The notes beneath the pieces are model-generated. The model was given only the letters and a program-made list of their open reading frames with translations. It searched no databases and was not told the DNA's origin. From Anaerolineales bacterium UBA6055 (GTDB taxonomy: Bacteria; Chloroflexota; Anaerolineae; Aggregatilineales; Phototrophicaceae), in assembly GCA_002428985.1 (NCBI GenBank), contig DIYL01000029.1, forward strand, positions 120,891 to 184,890: 64,000 bases of DNA. The letters run 5' to 3'. Numbering within the stretch: the stretch's first letter is position 1; each line of letters opens with the position of its first letter. Positions 19,205 to 28,481 of the stretch are shown piece after piece. Both the position numbers and the translations under genes were made by a program.

Positions 19205-20314
19205 CTATTCGCCACCTTCGCGAAGTTCTACTTCAACTGGTTCCCAGTCTTCACCCGTGACATCCATATCTTCCATAGACATCATCAAGCTATCAAGTGC
19301 AGCTTCTGCAAGATCTGAACGCCATGCGCCTTCTGCTGGTTCTTCAGCGATAACTTCACCTTCAATCGCAACTTCTACAGTTTGTGTCCAGAGGTCTTCA
19401 TCCATAACACCAATACCAGCAGGGGATGGCCAAATCAACTTGCTGATTTCATTCAGTTGCCATGTTTGGTGACTTTCGCCCAATGTTGAACCATTATCTA
19501 GAACAATTTCAACACATTCTTCTGGGTTATCACGGCAGAAAATCCAACCACGGAAGCTTGCTTTAAGGAAAGCGACCGCAATATCTTCATTACCTTCTTC
19601 AGCCAACCAGTCTGCATTCACAAATACATGATCTTGCAACATTGCAGTACCAACATCGTTGAAGTCAATAACGTTAAGGTCTTCGGGTTGGAACAATTCG
19701 CCAGTTTCTGGGTTGATTTGTTCAAGTACCTGCGCATATTCGTTATAGGTCATTGCTTGTGCAGCATCAACTTCACCATTGATCAACAAGGACATGTCAA
19801 ATGGTTGTAGAACAATCGTTACATCATCTTCGTTATCGGGATCAATACCGACTGCTCGCATTGCTGCGTAGAGTTCATGTTCGTTACCGAAGCCCCATGT
19901 ACCGATACGCATACCTTCGAAGTCTTCTACCGATTCGATACCTGTATCAACAAAAGATACTTCGAGTGTACCGCTACGTTGGAATACTTGCGCGATGTTG
20001 ACAAGGTTAACACCTTGCTCGTTTGATTCAAGCACTTTTGGAACCCAAGCAAGACCAAATTCTGCTCCACCGGATGCCACTACTTGTTGCGGTACAATCT
20101 CGACTGCACCTTCTAAAATGGTAAGGTCGAGACCTTCTTCTTCGTAATAACCTTGAGCGAGTGCTGCGTAGTATCCAGCAAATTGCGATTGTGCAACCCA
20201 CTGTAATTGAAGACTGACGGGCGTGAGTTCTTCGTCTTGTGCACTTCCCAATCCAGTTGAGAAGACACCCAAAAGTAATACTAAAATAACAAATAAACTA
20301 ACTATTTTACGCAT
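19205..20314 (-). CDS. ABC substrate-binding protein, NMT1/THI5-SsuA family
   Basis: A 369-residue secreted binding protein. The start at 20314 is fixed by GGAGGT eight to nine bases upstream and by the signal peptide MRKIVSLFVILVLLLG that follows; longer readings have no such support. The mature part opens with SLQLQWVAQSQFAGYYAALA and QGYYEEEGLDLTI, the signature of the family that binds thiamin-pyrimidine, riboflavin, sulfonates and other ring compounds. It is the last gene of a four-gene importer operon. The neighbouring pyrimidine-degradation genes make a pyrimidine or hydantoin ligand plausible, but this is inferred from context. Confidence 0.9.
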   Translation of the reverse strand: MRKIVSLFVILVLLLGVFSTGLGSAQDEELTPVSLQLQWVAQSQFAGYYAALAQGYYEEEGLDLTILEGAVEIVPQQVVASGGAEFGLAWVPKVLESNEQGVNLVNIAQVFQRSGTLEVSFVDTGIESVEDFEGMRIGTWGFGNEHELYAAMRAVGIDPDNEDDVTIVLQPFDMSLLINGEVDAAQAMTYNEYAQVLEQINPETGELFQPEDLNVIDFNDVGTAMLQDHVFVNADWLAEEGNEDIAVAFLKASFRGWIFCRDNPEECVEIVLDNGSTLGESHQTWQLNEISKLIWPSPAGIGVMDEDLWTQTVEVAIEGEVIAEEPAEGAWRSDLAEAALDSLMMSMEDMDVTGEDWEPVEVELREGGE

Positions 20315-20485
20315 AAGAGATAACCTCCATCTGCAATATATAAAATTAGACAATTGTAGTAAACACAGAGCGCGATTCGGAATGATATTTGTGTTATATC
20401 GACAATTGGTTCTATCTAAGCATAAGACTAATTGACACTTTTCGCCAATACATTGCACAAATTCAACAGAAATGCACAATACCTT

Positions 20486-21334
20486 TTAGTCAGTTTTACG
20501 AAAAGAGACATGCCATGGCATTAATCTGCGTTCAGCAAATAGTACAATTAGATAAAATGAAATACCGATAATAGATGCCATTACAATTGCTGACCATGCT
20601 TTTGCAAAGTCAAATGCAGATGCCTCTTGTGTGATATAAACACCTAGTGTTGCGCGTGGACCACCGAAAAATTCAGCAACAACTGCGCCAATCAGCGCAA
20701 GTGCACTCGCGACACGCAATGCACTAAAAATGTACGGTAAGGCATTCGGGATACGTAGAGAGAATAATATCTTAAACGGACTCGCCGCATAAGATTGCAT
20801 CAGTTCTAATTGACGAGCTTCGACTAATGTCAACCCACGTACCGTATTGATCATCGTCGGGAAGAAAACAATAATTGCAACAATTGCCATTTTAGATGCG
20901 GGGTTCGTCAAACCAAACCAATTATTCATAATCGGAGCAAACGCAATAATTGGCACTGAATTTGCTGCAATCGCAAAGGGCATAGTCGCCTCGCTAACAA
21001 TTGTCCAACGCGCCGTAATTAAAGCCACCAAGATCCCGAACCCACACCCAATAACAAATCCACCGATAGCCGACCAGAGCGTCGCACCGCTGGCTTCGAA
21101 CAGTAACGAGCTTTCAGCCGGATCAATCCACAGGTTAAATTCGGACGAGAGTTCGTAGAAAATAGCAGAGGGCTTCGGGAGTAAAAATTGTTGGATATTG
21201 AGGACAATGACCAGTAATTCCCAGATGACTAACACACTGATGGCAATCACAATCGTTGGAAAATAGTATTGCAATCCATTAGCAACACGATCTGAAAATG
21301 TAGGGGCTTTATTGACTTTACGTTTTGCTGTCAC
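20486..21334 (-). CDS. ABC importer permease (SsuC/ThiX-like)
   Basis: A 282-residue membrane protein with about six spans, from residue 19 on. The cytoplasmic loop LMQSYAASPFKILFSLRIPNALP near residue 175 is the EAA-type contact to the ATPase. Translation starts at a GTG (21332-21334) with GAGGTG upstream, inside the end of the ATPase gene. It forms half of the pore with the long permease at 22142-23893, to which it is clearly related in its C-terminal 200 residues. Confidence 0.9.
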   Translation of the reverse strand: MTAKRKVNKAPTFSDRVANGLQYYFPTIVIAISVLVIWELLVIVLNIQQFLLPKPSAIFYELSSEFNLWIDPAESSLLFEASGATLWSAIGGFVIGCGFGILVALITARWTIVSEATMPFAIAANSVPIIAFAPIMNNWFGLTNPASKMAIVAIIVFFPTMINTVRGLTLVEARQLELMQSYAASPFKILFSLRIPNALPYIFSALRVASALALIGAVVAEFFGGPRATLGVYITQEASAFDFAKAWSAIVMASIIGISFYLIVLFAERRLMPWHVSFRKTD

Positions 21335-21336
21335 TG

Positions 21337-22128
21337 CTACACCTCGTGTGCATCGCGTAATAGTTCGCGGACTTCTGTCACCATCTGATAATAATCAGGT
21401 CTTTCACGCGTTTCAAAGTTACGAGGATATGGCAGTGGATTATCAACAATCTCAGTGATGCGCCCTGGACGAGGTGACATGACAACAATCCGACTGGATA
21501 AAAAGACCGCTTCAGCAATACTATGGGTGACAAAGATAACAGTAACTTTTGTACGTTGCCATATATCAAGCAGTTCCAAATTCATTCGTTCGCGCGTGAA
21601 TTCATCCAGTGCACCAAACGGCTCATCCATCAGGAGAATAGACGGTTCAAACGCTAGAGCGCGTGCAATCGATACCCGTTGTTGCATACCACCAGACAAC
21701 TGCCAGGGATAGTGATTCCCAAACTGTCCCAATTCAACCAATTCCAACATTTCTTGCGAGCGTTGTTCACGATCTGACTTAGAATAGCCCATCACTTCTA
21801 ACGGGAGCTGTACATTTTTTTTGACAGTTCGCCACTCATATAGTGTGGCTGCTTGAAATACCATCCCATAATCACGATCTAAACGGGCTTGTTCGGGAGA
21901 CTTACCATTGACCTTTAAATCGCCAGACGTTGGTTGAATCAGATTAGCAACGAGTCGCATCAATGTGGATTTACCACATCCAGAAGGACCAATTAACGAG
22001 ATAAACTCACCCGCTTCAATATCAATATCAATATCTTGCAGGGCAATGACCTGTTCATCAGTATCGGGGTTAAAGATCTTGTTTACCCCACTTGCCGAAA
22101 TGGCAATTTGTAATTGCTCTTGCTTCAT
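21337..22128 (-). CDS. ABC importer ATP-binding protein (SsuB/ThiZ-like)
   Basis: A 263-residue ATPase. Walker A is GPSGCGKST, the signature is LSGGMQQRVSIARA, Walker B is ILLMDEPFGALD and the switch is VTHSIAEA. These are typical of nitrate/sulfonate/taurine-type importers. The ATG at 22128 (MKQEQLQ) is preferred because AAAGG stands upstream and it follows the previous stop by 13 bases; a start at 22167 would overlap that gene. Operon order on the minus strand is long permease, ATPase, permease, binding protein. Confidence 0.93.
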   Translation of the reverse strand: MKQEQLQIAISASGVNKIFNPDTDEQVIALQDIDIDIEAGEFISLIGPSGCGKSTLMRLVANLIQPTSGDLKVNGKSPEQARLDRDYGMVFQAATLYEWRTVKKNVQLPLEVMGYSKSDREQRSQEMLELVELGQFGNHYPWQLSGGMQQRVSIARALAFEPSILLMDEPFGALDEFTRERMNLELLDIWQRTKVTVIFVTHSIAEAVFLSSRIVVMSPRPGRITEIVDNPLPYPRNFETRERPDYYQMVTEVRELLRDAHEV

Positions 22129-22141
22129 AAATTTAGAACCT

Positions 22142-23893
22142 TTAATCAATGGTGCGAATATATCCACGCAAAACGAAGCGTTCAGTCAGACTCACAGCTA
22201 CAAAAAACAGAATACCAACCAACGCTGCCATTACAATCGAAGCCCATAACTTGGGTGTGGATGTCAAACTATAATCAGAGCTGAAATCAAGTATTGCGCG
22301 TCCCAAGCCATCACCAATACCGGACGGTAGCTCACCGATAATCGCACCGACCACGCTGGCTGTTGCCGAGACTTTTAGCGCCGTAAAAATATAAGGCAAT
22401 GCTGCTGGAAAGCGTAATTTCCACATAATCGTCCATGTACTGGCAGCATATGATTGCATGAGTTCGACTTGTTGGGTTTGAGGGGATTGTAAACCCCGTA
22501 AGGTGTTGATTGTAACAGGGAAAAATGTTAGATAAGCTGCGATCACCGCAACGGATAATGGGCTTGCGCCGAGCCAAATCACAACCATCGGTGCAATCGC
22601 GATAATCGGCACAGTTTGCGAGGCAACGACATACGGTAATAAACCGCGCTCCATCAGCTTTGAATGAGCAAAGATTGATCCTAAACCAAAACCAAGCACT
22701 GCCCCAAACAAAAATCCGAAGACGGCTTCACTAAATGTAAAGACGGCAGCATCCGCCAAAATGCGCACTAACAAGAATTCACCGTTTCGTCGGGCAGGTT
22801 GTAAAAATGCTTCGGCAATCATTTGTAAGTGTGGCAAATTCAAGTCGTTAAAGATCTTCAAATCAAGCAATACAAGTGAACGTGACTCCGGCAAAAAGCG
22901 ATCATCTGCAAATTCGCCCTCAACAGTGGCAACATTCTGCCCAACAATATCACGTACGGCAGTTACATCACCTGCTGTATCAGCCCGTACTGCAAATGTC
23001 AAACGTCCGGGGAATTCCGGTTGAATTGGCAAAAAACCAAGACCTTCAGCACGATCCAAATCATCTAAGTAACGCAAATTATCTAGTGGTACATCTTCTG
23101 CATCGTCTTCCGGTGGAAAAGCCGGCATTAAATCATCAAGATCTTTGCGATCAGCAACGACATAATCAATCTCGTTACCCTCGAGTGCAATCAATGCCTC
23201 ATCTATTGTCGGATATGTACTATATTCCCAATTTGATTGCGGAACAGTGATTTTGTAGGCAATTGAATCTGCGAATGATTTGCTTGCTTCCCATGCGACC
23301 ATTAAAACAGACAGTGCCACAAAAAAGCCAAGTACCCGTGTCGTTTTACCGGGAGACATCAGCATGAGTGCAAGTACCGCTAGAATCGCAAACAAGATCA
23401 ACGTTACAACATTTGATCCCTCGAGAGTTGGGATAATGAACAGAAAACTATCGAGAATCAACAACGCAACAAGATATGCAAATCGGCTTTGCGTCGGCAT
23501 AATGAACAATACAATCAAGCCTACTATCAATAAGGCAATTGTGATTCCTGCCCAGATTACGACGCCATTGCGCATCACATCAAGCAATATTGATGCCTCA
23601 AGCTCTTCTTCGCCAATATCGTTTGCCCAAGAGTCGGCATATTGTGCTAAAGGAGAGAGAATTTCCTCAGGATCATTTTCGGTTTGTTCCGCCATCCAAA
23701 TTGCTAACTGACCGACTGTCGATTCAACGACAATATCATCATCTGATGTTGCATTCTGGAATGTGGAGAACACCCCGATAAATACAAGACCAATCGCAAT
23801 AAATGTCAGTATAACGATGGCTGGTTTTTGAAATTGCTGTAAGTTTGTATTGGTTTGCGATGCAATCGGTGCAGTAATAGGAATATCAGTCAT
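22142..23893 (-). CDS. Oversized ABC importer permease with N-terminal membrane and binding-protein-like regions
   Basis: A 583-residue protein, twice the usual length. The last 230 residues are a normal SsuC-like permease (EAVFGFLFGAVLGFGLGSIF onward, EAA-type loop ELMQSYAASTWTIMWKLRFP). Before it come one membrane span near residues 28-45, four or five more between about 110 and 195, and then a soluble stretch of roughly 140 residues. That stretch includes STYPTIDEALIALEGNEIDY and VADRKDLDDL, which resembles a lobe of a periplasmic binding protein. It could present ligand to the pore or sense it. It is the first gene of the operon and probably the partner of the short permease. Confidence 0.85.
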   Translation of the reverse strand: MTDIPITAPIASQTNTNLQQFQKPAIVILTFIAIGLVFIGVFSTFQNATSDDDIVVESTVGQLAIWMAEQTENDPEEILSPLAQYADSWANDIGEEELEASILLDVMRNGVVIWAGITIALLIVGLIVLFIMPTQSRFAYLVALLILDSFLFIIPTLEGSNVVTLILFAILAVLALMLMSPGKTTRVLGFFVALSVLMVAWEASKSFADSIAYKITVPQSNWEYSTYPTIDEALIALEGNEIDYVVADRKDLDDLMPAFPPEDDAEDVPLDNLRYLDDLDRAEGLGFLPIQPEFPGRLTFAVRADTAGDVTAVRDIVGQNVATVEGEFADDRFLPESRSLVLLDLKIFNDLNLPHLQMIAEAFLQPARRNGEFLLVRILADAAVFTFSEAVFGFLFGAVLGFGLGSIFAHSKLMERGLLPYVVASQTVPIIAIAPMVVIWLGASPLSVAVIAAYLTFFPVTINTLRGLQSPQTQQVELMQSYAASTWTIMWKLRFPAALPYIFTALKVSATASVVGAIIGELPSGIGDGLGRAILDFSSDYSLTSTPKLWASIVMAALVGILFFVAVSLTERFVLRGYIRTID

Positions 23894-23977
23894 CGGGAAA
23901 TAACATACCGTTGTGTAATTTTCGCAAATGGTAGAGACACAAAAAAGTATCTCTACGAATAATTTGTCATAATGAAT

Positions 23978-25267
23978 TTATGATACTTCGACAAGTGCCT
24001 TACCAATGATGTCCATGGCAGTGTCCATATCTTCCCCTGACACATTCATATGGGGTGCGATACGAATCACATTGCCATACAGCCCACCTTTACCCAGTAG
24101 CAAGCCCTTCTCTTTACAGGCATCAACAAATGCTGCGGTGCGCGTTTTATCAGGATCTTTAGTGCCGGGTTCAACAACTTCAATCGCTTGCATCAAACCC
24201 ATACCGCGAACTTCACCAATGAATGGGAATTCAGCAGCAAATTCATCGAGTTTTTCTGCCATACGTGCACCCTGAACTTCGCAGTTTTCTGGTGTATTGT
24301 GTGCTTCCATATATTCGATGGTTGCAAGTGCAGTTGCCATTGTGACAGGGTTACCGCCAAAGGTTGAGAATGTCAGACCCTGAACAGCGTCAGCAATCTC
24401 TGGTGTGGTGATCGTACACCCAATTGGTGTACCGTTACCCATACCTTTCGCGAATGTCATAATATCCGGTTCAACACCCCATTGCTCGATACCAAACCAT
24501 TTACCCCCTGTGCGTCCCCATCCGGTTTGGACTTCATCTGAGATGAATACACCACCGGCCTCTTTGACAATTGGGATAATACGCTTGAAATAATCTTCTG
24601 GTGGAACAATAAAACCACCTACACCTTGAATTGGTTCTGCCATAAATGCACCAATCCGCCCGTTTGTTGTTGTGGCAATGGTCTCTTCAAGATCTTGAAC
24701 ACAAAGATCAACAACTTGTTCAGGTGTCAAGCCGAGTGGTGCACGATACGTGTATGGATTACGGACATGCTTGATGTAAGGGTCAACTACCCCACCGAGC
24801 CGCCATGTACCATGAGCAGTCAGGCTCATCGCTAACAATGACCGACCAGAATATGCATGACGCAAGGTGATAATGGTCGGATTACCAGTGTACATACGTG
24901 CTGCCATAACAGCAGTCTCATTGGCTTCCGTACCACTATTCGTAAAGAAGACTTTTTGTAAACCTTGTGGGGTCAATTCTGCGACTTTCTCCGCCAATTT
25001 GACCATAATTTCATTTACATAAATCGTCGAGGTATGCTGTACAACTTGAAGCTGTTCCATGGTGCGTTGGGTAATTTCGTCATTACAATGCCCGACAGAT
25101 ACCGTCAAAATGCCGCCAAAAAAGTCGAGATATTTATTCCCATCAATATCGTAAATATATTGGTCTTTTGCATGGTCAACAACAATCGGGTTGTCTGCAT
25201 GGTAAGGTGCAGCAGCAGGGAACATTACTTTTTTGTAGCGTTCCATAATTTCGGCTGAGGTAGTCAT
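23978..25267 (-). CDS. Class III aminotransferase (beta-alanine/3-aminoisobutyrate-pyruvate type likely)
   Basis: A 429-residue PLP enzyme of fold type I. Visible marks are FFTNSGTEANETAVMAARMYTG (cofactor phosphate loop), FISDEVQTGWGRTG (the aspartate under the PLP ring) and TFAKGMGNG with the Schiff-base lysine. GGAGG precedes the ATG at 25267. The sequence type is that of alanine-glyoxylate/beta-alanine-pyruvate aminotransferases. Placed opposite a methylmalonate-semialdehyde dehydrogenase and near ureidopropionase and dihydropyrimidinase, it most likely removes the amino group from beta-alanine or 3-aminoisobutyrate. The exact substrate is inferred. Confidence 0.88.
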   Translation of the reverse strand: MTTSAEIMERYKKVMFPAAAPYHADNPIVVDHAKDQYIYDIDGNKYLDFFGGILTVSVGHCNDEITQRTMEQLQVVQHTSTIYVNEIMVKLAEKVAELTPQGLQKVFFTNSGTEANETAVMAARMYTGNPTIITLRHAYSGRSLLAMSLTAHGTWRLGGVVDPYIKHVRNPYTYRAPLGLTPEQVVDLCVQDLEETIATTTNGRIGAFMAEPIQGVGGFIVPPEDYFKRIIPIVKEAGGVFISDEVQTGWGRTGGKWFGIEQWGVEPDIMTFAKGMGNGTPIGCTITTPEIADAVQGLTFSTFGGNPVTMATALATIEYMEAHNTPENCEVQGARMAEKLDEFAAEFPFIGEVRGMGLMQAIEVVEPGTKDPDKTRTAAFVDACKEKGLLLGKGGLYGNVIRIAPHMNVSGEDMDTAMDIIGKALVEVS

Positions 25268-25620
25268 TTGAATCCTCCGGTTCGATACAATCGAAGTGTC
25301 GTAAAAAGTCTATAGTAACAGTCTATTCGGTAAAAAATATAAGGCAATTTTGTAATGCTGGTTCAGGTTGTATAAATTGTCTGATTATACTAACACGTTT
25401 AAACAAAGTGTCCAAATAGGATATGCCTTAGGTTGCTGATACGGTAACGTAGCTTTACAATCTTGTATTTTTTGATGGTAGAATGCTCAAAAATATTGTA
25501 TCGTAAGTTATATATTTAGTTAAATTGTATAAAATGGCAAAAATTGTCATAAGGTTTTGTAACGGTTCACCATAACCTTATGTTATTTATACAGCCATAG
25601 TTTATTACAAGGAGATTTTT
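25268..25620. promoter_or_regulatory. Divergent regulatory region with 9-bp inverted repeat
   Basis: This 353-bp gap separates the aminotransferase from the dehydrogenase operon and holds no gene. CATAAGGTT (25548-25556) is repeated inverted as AACCTTATG (25574-25582). Between and over them lie a possible -35 TTGTAA (25557-25562) and -10 TATGTT (25579-25584) toward the dehydrogenase. AAGGAG precedes the ATG at 25621. The inverted repeat is a candidate operator for a regulator not found in the window. The remaining 280 bp are AT-rich with nothing clear. Confidence 0.4.
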
Positions 25621-27072
25621 ATGACCAAAACGATAAAGAATTATATAAACGGTGAATGGGTTGATGCAAGAGCAACGGATGTAATCCCAGTTCATGATCC
25701 AGCTACTTGCGAGCTACTAGCTAACTGTCCAGATTCTAACATTGATGATGTGAATACAGCTGTCCAAGCAGCAACCGATGCATTCGAAGAATGGCGTAGT
25801 ACCCCGATTCTCAGTCGTGCACAGTATATGCACCACTTCAAAGTTTTAGTTGAAGAGAATTTTGAAGATATTTCACAAATTGTTGTGAAAGAACATGGCA
25901 AGACTATGGATGAAGCACGTGGTGAAGTACGTCGCGCGATTGAAAGTATTGATTTTGCGATGAGCGTCCCTGTGTTAATGCGTAGTGACGGACTTGAAGA
26001 TATTAGCTCGGGTATTGATGAAACAACAGTACGTCAACCAGCTGGTGTTTTCGCTGCCATAACACCTTTTAACTTCCCGTTCATGGTACCGTTATGGTTT
26101 CTGCCAACAGCAATCGCATGTGGTAACACATTTATTTTAAAACCATCTCCACAAACCCCGCTCAGCACTGAATTATTATTTGAAATGCTTGATGAGCTTG
26201 ATTTGCCGGAAGGTGTCGTCAACCTAGTTAACGGTGGAGTACCATCAGCACAAGCGCTCATGGAACATCCCGATATTACAGGTGTTTCATTTGTTGGATC
26301 CTCCCCTATCGCCAAGATCATCTATGAAACTTGTACCCGTCATGGCAAACGTGTGCAAGCGCAGGGTGGCGCCAAAAACTACATTGCTGTGATGCCTGAT
26401 GCAAATATGGAAGCCAGCGTGAAAAACATCCTCGGCGCGGCATACGGTTGTGCAGGACAACGTTGCTTGGCGGCAGCAGTCGCAGTTGGTGTTGGTGATG
26501 CATATGATCAACTCAAAGATGAATTGACCAAGCAAGTTGCAAATCTAAAAGTCGGTTATGGTCTAGATGAGACAACGCAAATGGGTACAGTAATCAGTGA
26601 TTCTGCAAAAAATCGCATTGAATCCATGATTGCCCAGAGTGCTGACGAAGGTGCAGACATTGTGATTGATGGCCGTGGCATCACAGTCGATGGTTATGAA
26701 AAAGGCTCATGGGTCGGTCCGACGCTAATAGCTGATGTTAAGCGCGATACAACAATGGCAACCGAAGAAGTATTTGGTCCTGTGTTAGCTTTGATGAAAG
26801 CTGATAGTTTCGAAGAAGCTGTCGATATTATCAATGATAGTCATTATGGAAACGCCGCAAGCATTTTCACCAGCAATGGTAAGCAAGCGCGTGAATTTAA
26901 GTATAACGTCAAAGCGGGCAACATCGGTGTAAATATCGGTGTAGCAGCACCATCAGCATCATTCCCATTTGGGGGACAAAAAGATTCTTTCTTTGGTGAT
27001 TTGCATGGGCAAGGTATGGACTCTATTGAATTCTATACTGAGCGCAAAATTGTCATCGAACGTTGGGTATAG
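25621..27072 (+). CDS. mmsA: CoA-acylating methylmalonate-semialdehyde dehydrogenase
   Basis: A 483-residue aldehyde dehydrogenase that turns methylmalonate or malonate semialdehyde, NAD and CoA into propionyl- or acetyl-CoA. The start KNYINGEWVDA, FAAITPFNFPFMVPLWFLP, and AYGCAGQRCLAA with the catalytic cysteine are family marks. The length matches MmsA/IolA. It would receive the semialdehyde that the divergent aminotransferase makes from 3-aminoisobutyrate (thymine) or beta-alanine (uracil). A small unknown gene starts 8 bases after its stop. Confidence 0.93.
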   Translation: MTKTIKNYINGEWVDARATDVIPVHDPATCELLANCPDSNIDDVNTAVQAATDAFEEWRSTPILSRAQYMHHFKVLVEENFEDISQIVVKEHGKTMDEARGEVRRAIESIDFAMSVPVLMRSDGLEDISSGIDETTVRQPAGVFAAITPFNFPFMVPLWFLPTAIACGNTFILKPSPQTPLSTELLFEMLDELDLPEGVVNLVNGGVPSAQALMEHPDITGVSFVGSSPIAKIIYETCTRHGKRVQAQGGAKNYIAVMPDANMEASVKNILGAAYGCAGQRCLAAAVAVGVGDAYDQLKDELTKQVANLKVGYGLDETTQMGTVISDSAKNRIESMIAQSADEGADIVIDGRGITVDGYEKGSWVGPTLIADVKRDTTMATEEVFGPVLALMKADSFEEAVDIINDSHYGNAASIFTSNGKQAREFKYNVKAGNIGVNIGVAAPSASFPFGGQKDSFFGDLHGQGMDSIEFYTERKIVIERWV

Positions 27073-27080
27073 AGGTCACT

Positions 27081-27440
27081 ATGTCTTCATTGAATACGTT
27101 TGGTGCGATTCTTACCCATGCGATTGATCTGGAAGCCAGTTTGCGAGACTATTACGATGGTTTAGGAAATCAAGACCGCTCCAAAGCATCTGATAAACGC
27201 CGGAAAAAACTAGAGCGTGTTCGCCGTGAAAATGTAGTAGAAATCACACTGGAGCCTATTGAAGGGTTAGATGAAGCAGATTACGCTGTCGATTTGGATG
27301 ACACATCGACGGATGGTCAGACAACGATTGAACAAATTGCTACCCAGTTCTATCAAGATGTCGCCCCTAAAATCAATGTTCGGCAAGCGCAACGAGCACT
27401 TGAGAAATGTGGTAAGGAACACGCAGCACTGATAAGTTAA
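27081..27440 (+). CDS. Small helical protein of unknown function
   Basis: A 119-residue protein that I do not recognise. The ATG at 27081 is chosen because AGAGG lies ten bases upstream, after the stop of the dehydrogenase. It is highly charged and mostly helical: TFGAILTHAIDLEASLRDYY at the start, a basic stretch SDKRRKKLERVRREN, and a C-terminal NVRQAQRALEKCGKEH. The N-terminus recalls rubrerythrin- or ferritin-like helical bundles, but too few acidic/histidine metal ligands are visible to claim that. It has no signal peptide or membrane span. Its tight link to the dehydrogenase suggests a role with that enzyme or pathway. Confidence 0.7.
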   Translation: MSSLNTFGAILTHAIDLEASLRDYYDGLGNQDRSKASDKRRKKLERVRRENVVEITLEPIEGLDEADYAVDLDDTSTDGQTTIEQIATQFYQDVAPKINVRQAQRALEKCGKEHAALIS

Positions 27441-27446
27441 TCATAG

Positions 27447-27480
27447 ACAGGGCATGGATAACCATGTCCTGTTGTATTTT
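27447..27480 (+). terminator. Rho-independent terminator after the small gene
   Basis: ACAGGGCATGG (27447-27457) pairs with CCATGTCCTGT (27462-27472), with one G-U pair and a 4-base loop, followed by TGTATTTT. It closes the dehydrogenase transcript. Confidence 0.8.
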
Positions 27481-27508
27481 GAGCAAACTTCTGAGAAGTT
27501 GTTATAAT
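27479..27508 (+). promoter_or_regulatory. Promoter of the beta-ureidopropionase operon
   Basis: TTGAGC (27479-27484) and TATAAT (27503-27508) are 18 bp apart, directly after the terminator. AAGGAG at 27531-27536 then serves the ATG at 27544. Confidence 0.6.
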
Positions 27509-27543
27509 CGAAATCATAATATTTTAAACTAAGGAGTTTTTAT

Positions 27544-28407
27544 ATGAGTGATAGACGAATTGTTCGTGCAGCGTTATTACAAGCAACATGGACAGGTGAT
27601 AAAGAGTCGATGATTGAAAAGCATATCGACTACACCAAAAAAGCTGCTGACGAAGGTGCACAAGTTATGTGTTACCAAGAATTGTTCTATGGTCCATATT
27701 TTTGCCAAGTACAAGATCCTCAATTCTTCTCTTTTACTGAAGAAATTCCTAACGGTCCAACAACAGAACGTATGCAAAAATTAGCACAAGATCTAAACAT
27801 GGTCTTGGTTGTACCCATTTACGAAAAAGATGGCGTTGGCGTCTATTACAATACCGCTGTCGTTATCGACTCCGATGGAACATATAAAGGGAAATACCGT
27901 AAAACGCACATCCCTCACTTACCAGGTTTCTGGGAAAAATTCTATTTCCGTCCCGGCAATCTCGGCTATCCTGTGTTTGATACATCCATTGGCAAAGTCG
28001 GTGTCTATATCTGCCATGACCGTCACTTCCCAGAAGGCGCTCGTGCACTCGGCTTGAATGGTGCCGAAATTGTTTTCATTCCATCAGCAACTTCACGCGG
28101 TCTTAGCCAGCATCTTTGGCGTATTGAACAAACATCCCATGCCATCTTCAACACATACTATGTCGGTACGATTAACCGTGTTGGTATCGAGGAACACGGC
28201 GACAATGACTTCTACGGTGAAAGCTATTTCTGCACACCAAAAGGCGAATTCGTCGGAGAACTCGCAAGTGCACATGATGAAGAACTCATCGTACGCGACC
28301 TTGATCTCAGCGTGATTCAAGAAGTCCGTGATACATGGCATTTCTACTTCAACCGCCGTCCTGATCAGTATTCAGATTTAGTTCAAGATACAGTCTCAAC
28401 GAGTTAG
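27544..28407 (+). CDS. Beta-ureidopropionase / N-carbamoyl amidohydrolase (nitrilase superfamily)
   Basis: A 287-residue hydrolase that would release carbon dioxide and ammonia from N-carbamoyl-beta-alanine or a similar compound. The nitrilase triad is complete: E46 (CYQELFYG), K120 (GKYRKTHIPH) and C157 (VYICHDRHFPE). It lies in one direction with a flavoenzyme and dihydropyrimidinase, so beta-ureidopropionase is the best reading. N-carbamoylputrescine amidase is the close alternative by sequence alone. No signal peptide; cytosolic. Confidence 0.9.
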   Translation: MSDRRIVRAALLQATWTGDKESMIEKHIDYTKKAADEGAQVMCYQELFYGPYFCQVQDPQFFSFTEEIPNGPTTERMQKLAQDLNMVLVVPIYEKDGVGVYYNTAVVIDSDGTYKGKYRKTHIPHLPGFWEKFYFRPGNLGYPVFDTSIGKVGVYICHDRHFPEGARALGLNGAEIVFIPSATSRGLSQHLWRIEQTSHAIFNTYYVGTINRVGIEEHGDNDFYGESYFCTPKGEFVGELASAHDEELIVRDLDLSVIQEVRDTWHFYFNRRPDQYSDLVQDTVSTS

Positions 28408-28481
28408 AGAGCAGCAAGTTGTATAGACGGGTCAATCCGTTTCTATAAAAGATTTATTTATTCGCAAATAGGAGTATTCAT

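Noticed and set aside
20315..20485. TPP or FMN riboswitch in front of the THI5-type binding-protein gene
   Set aside because: No CUGAGA-type or other conserved aptamer core could be found; the gap holds only a ribosome site and AT-rich sequence.
23280..23711. 143-codon plus-strand open frame
   Set aside because: It is antisense to the N-terminal membrane part of the long permease; no motif or start signal.
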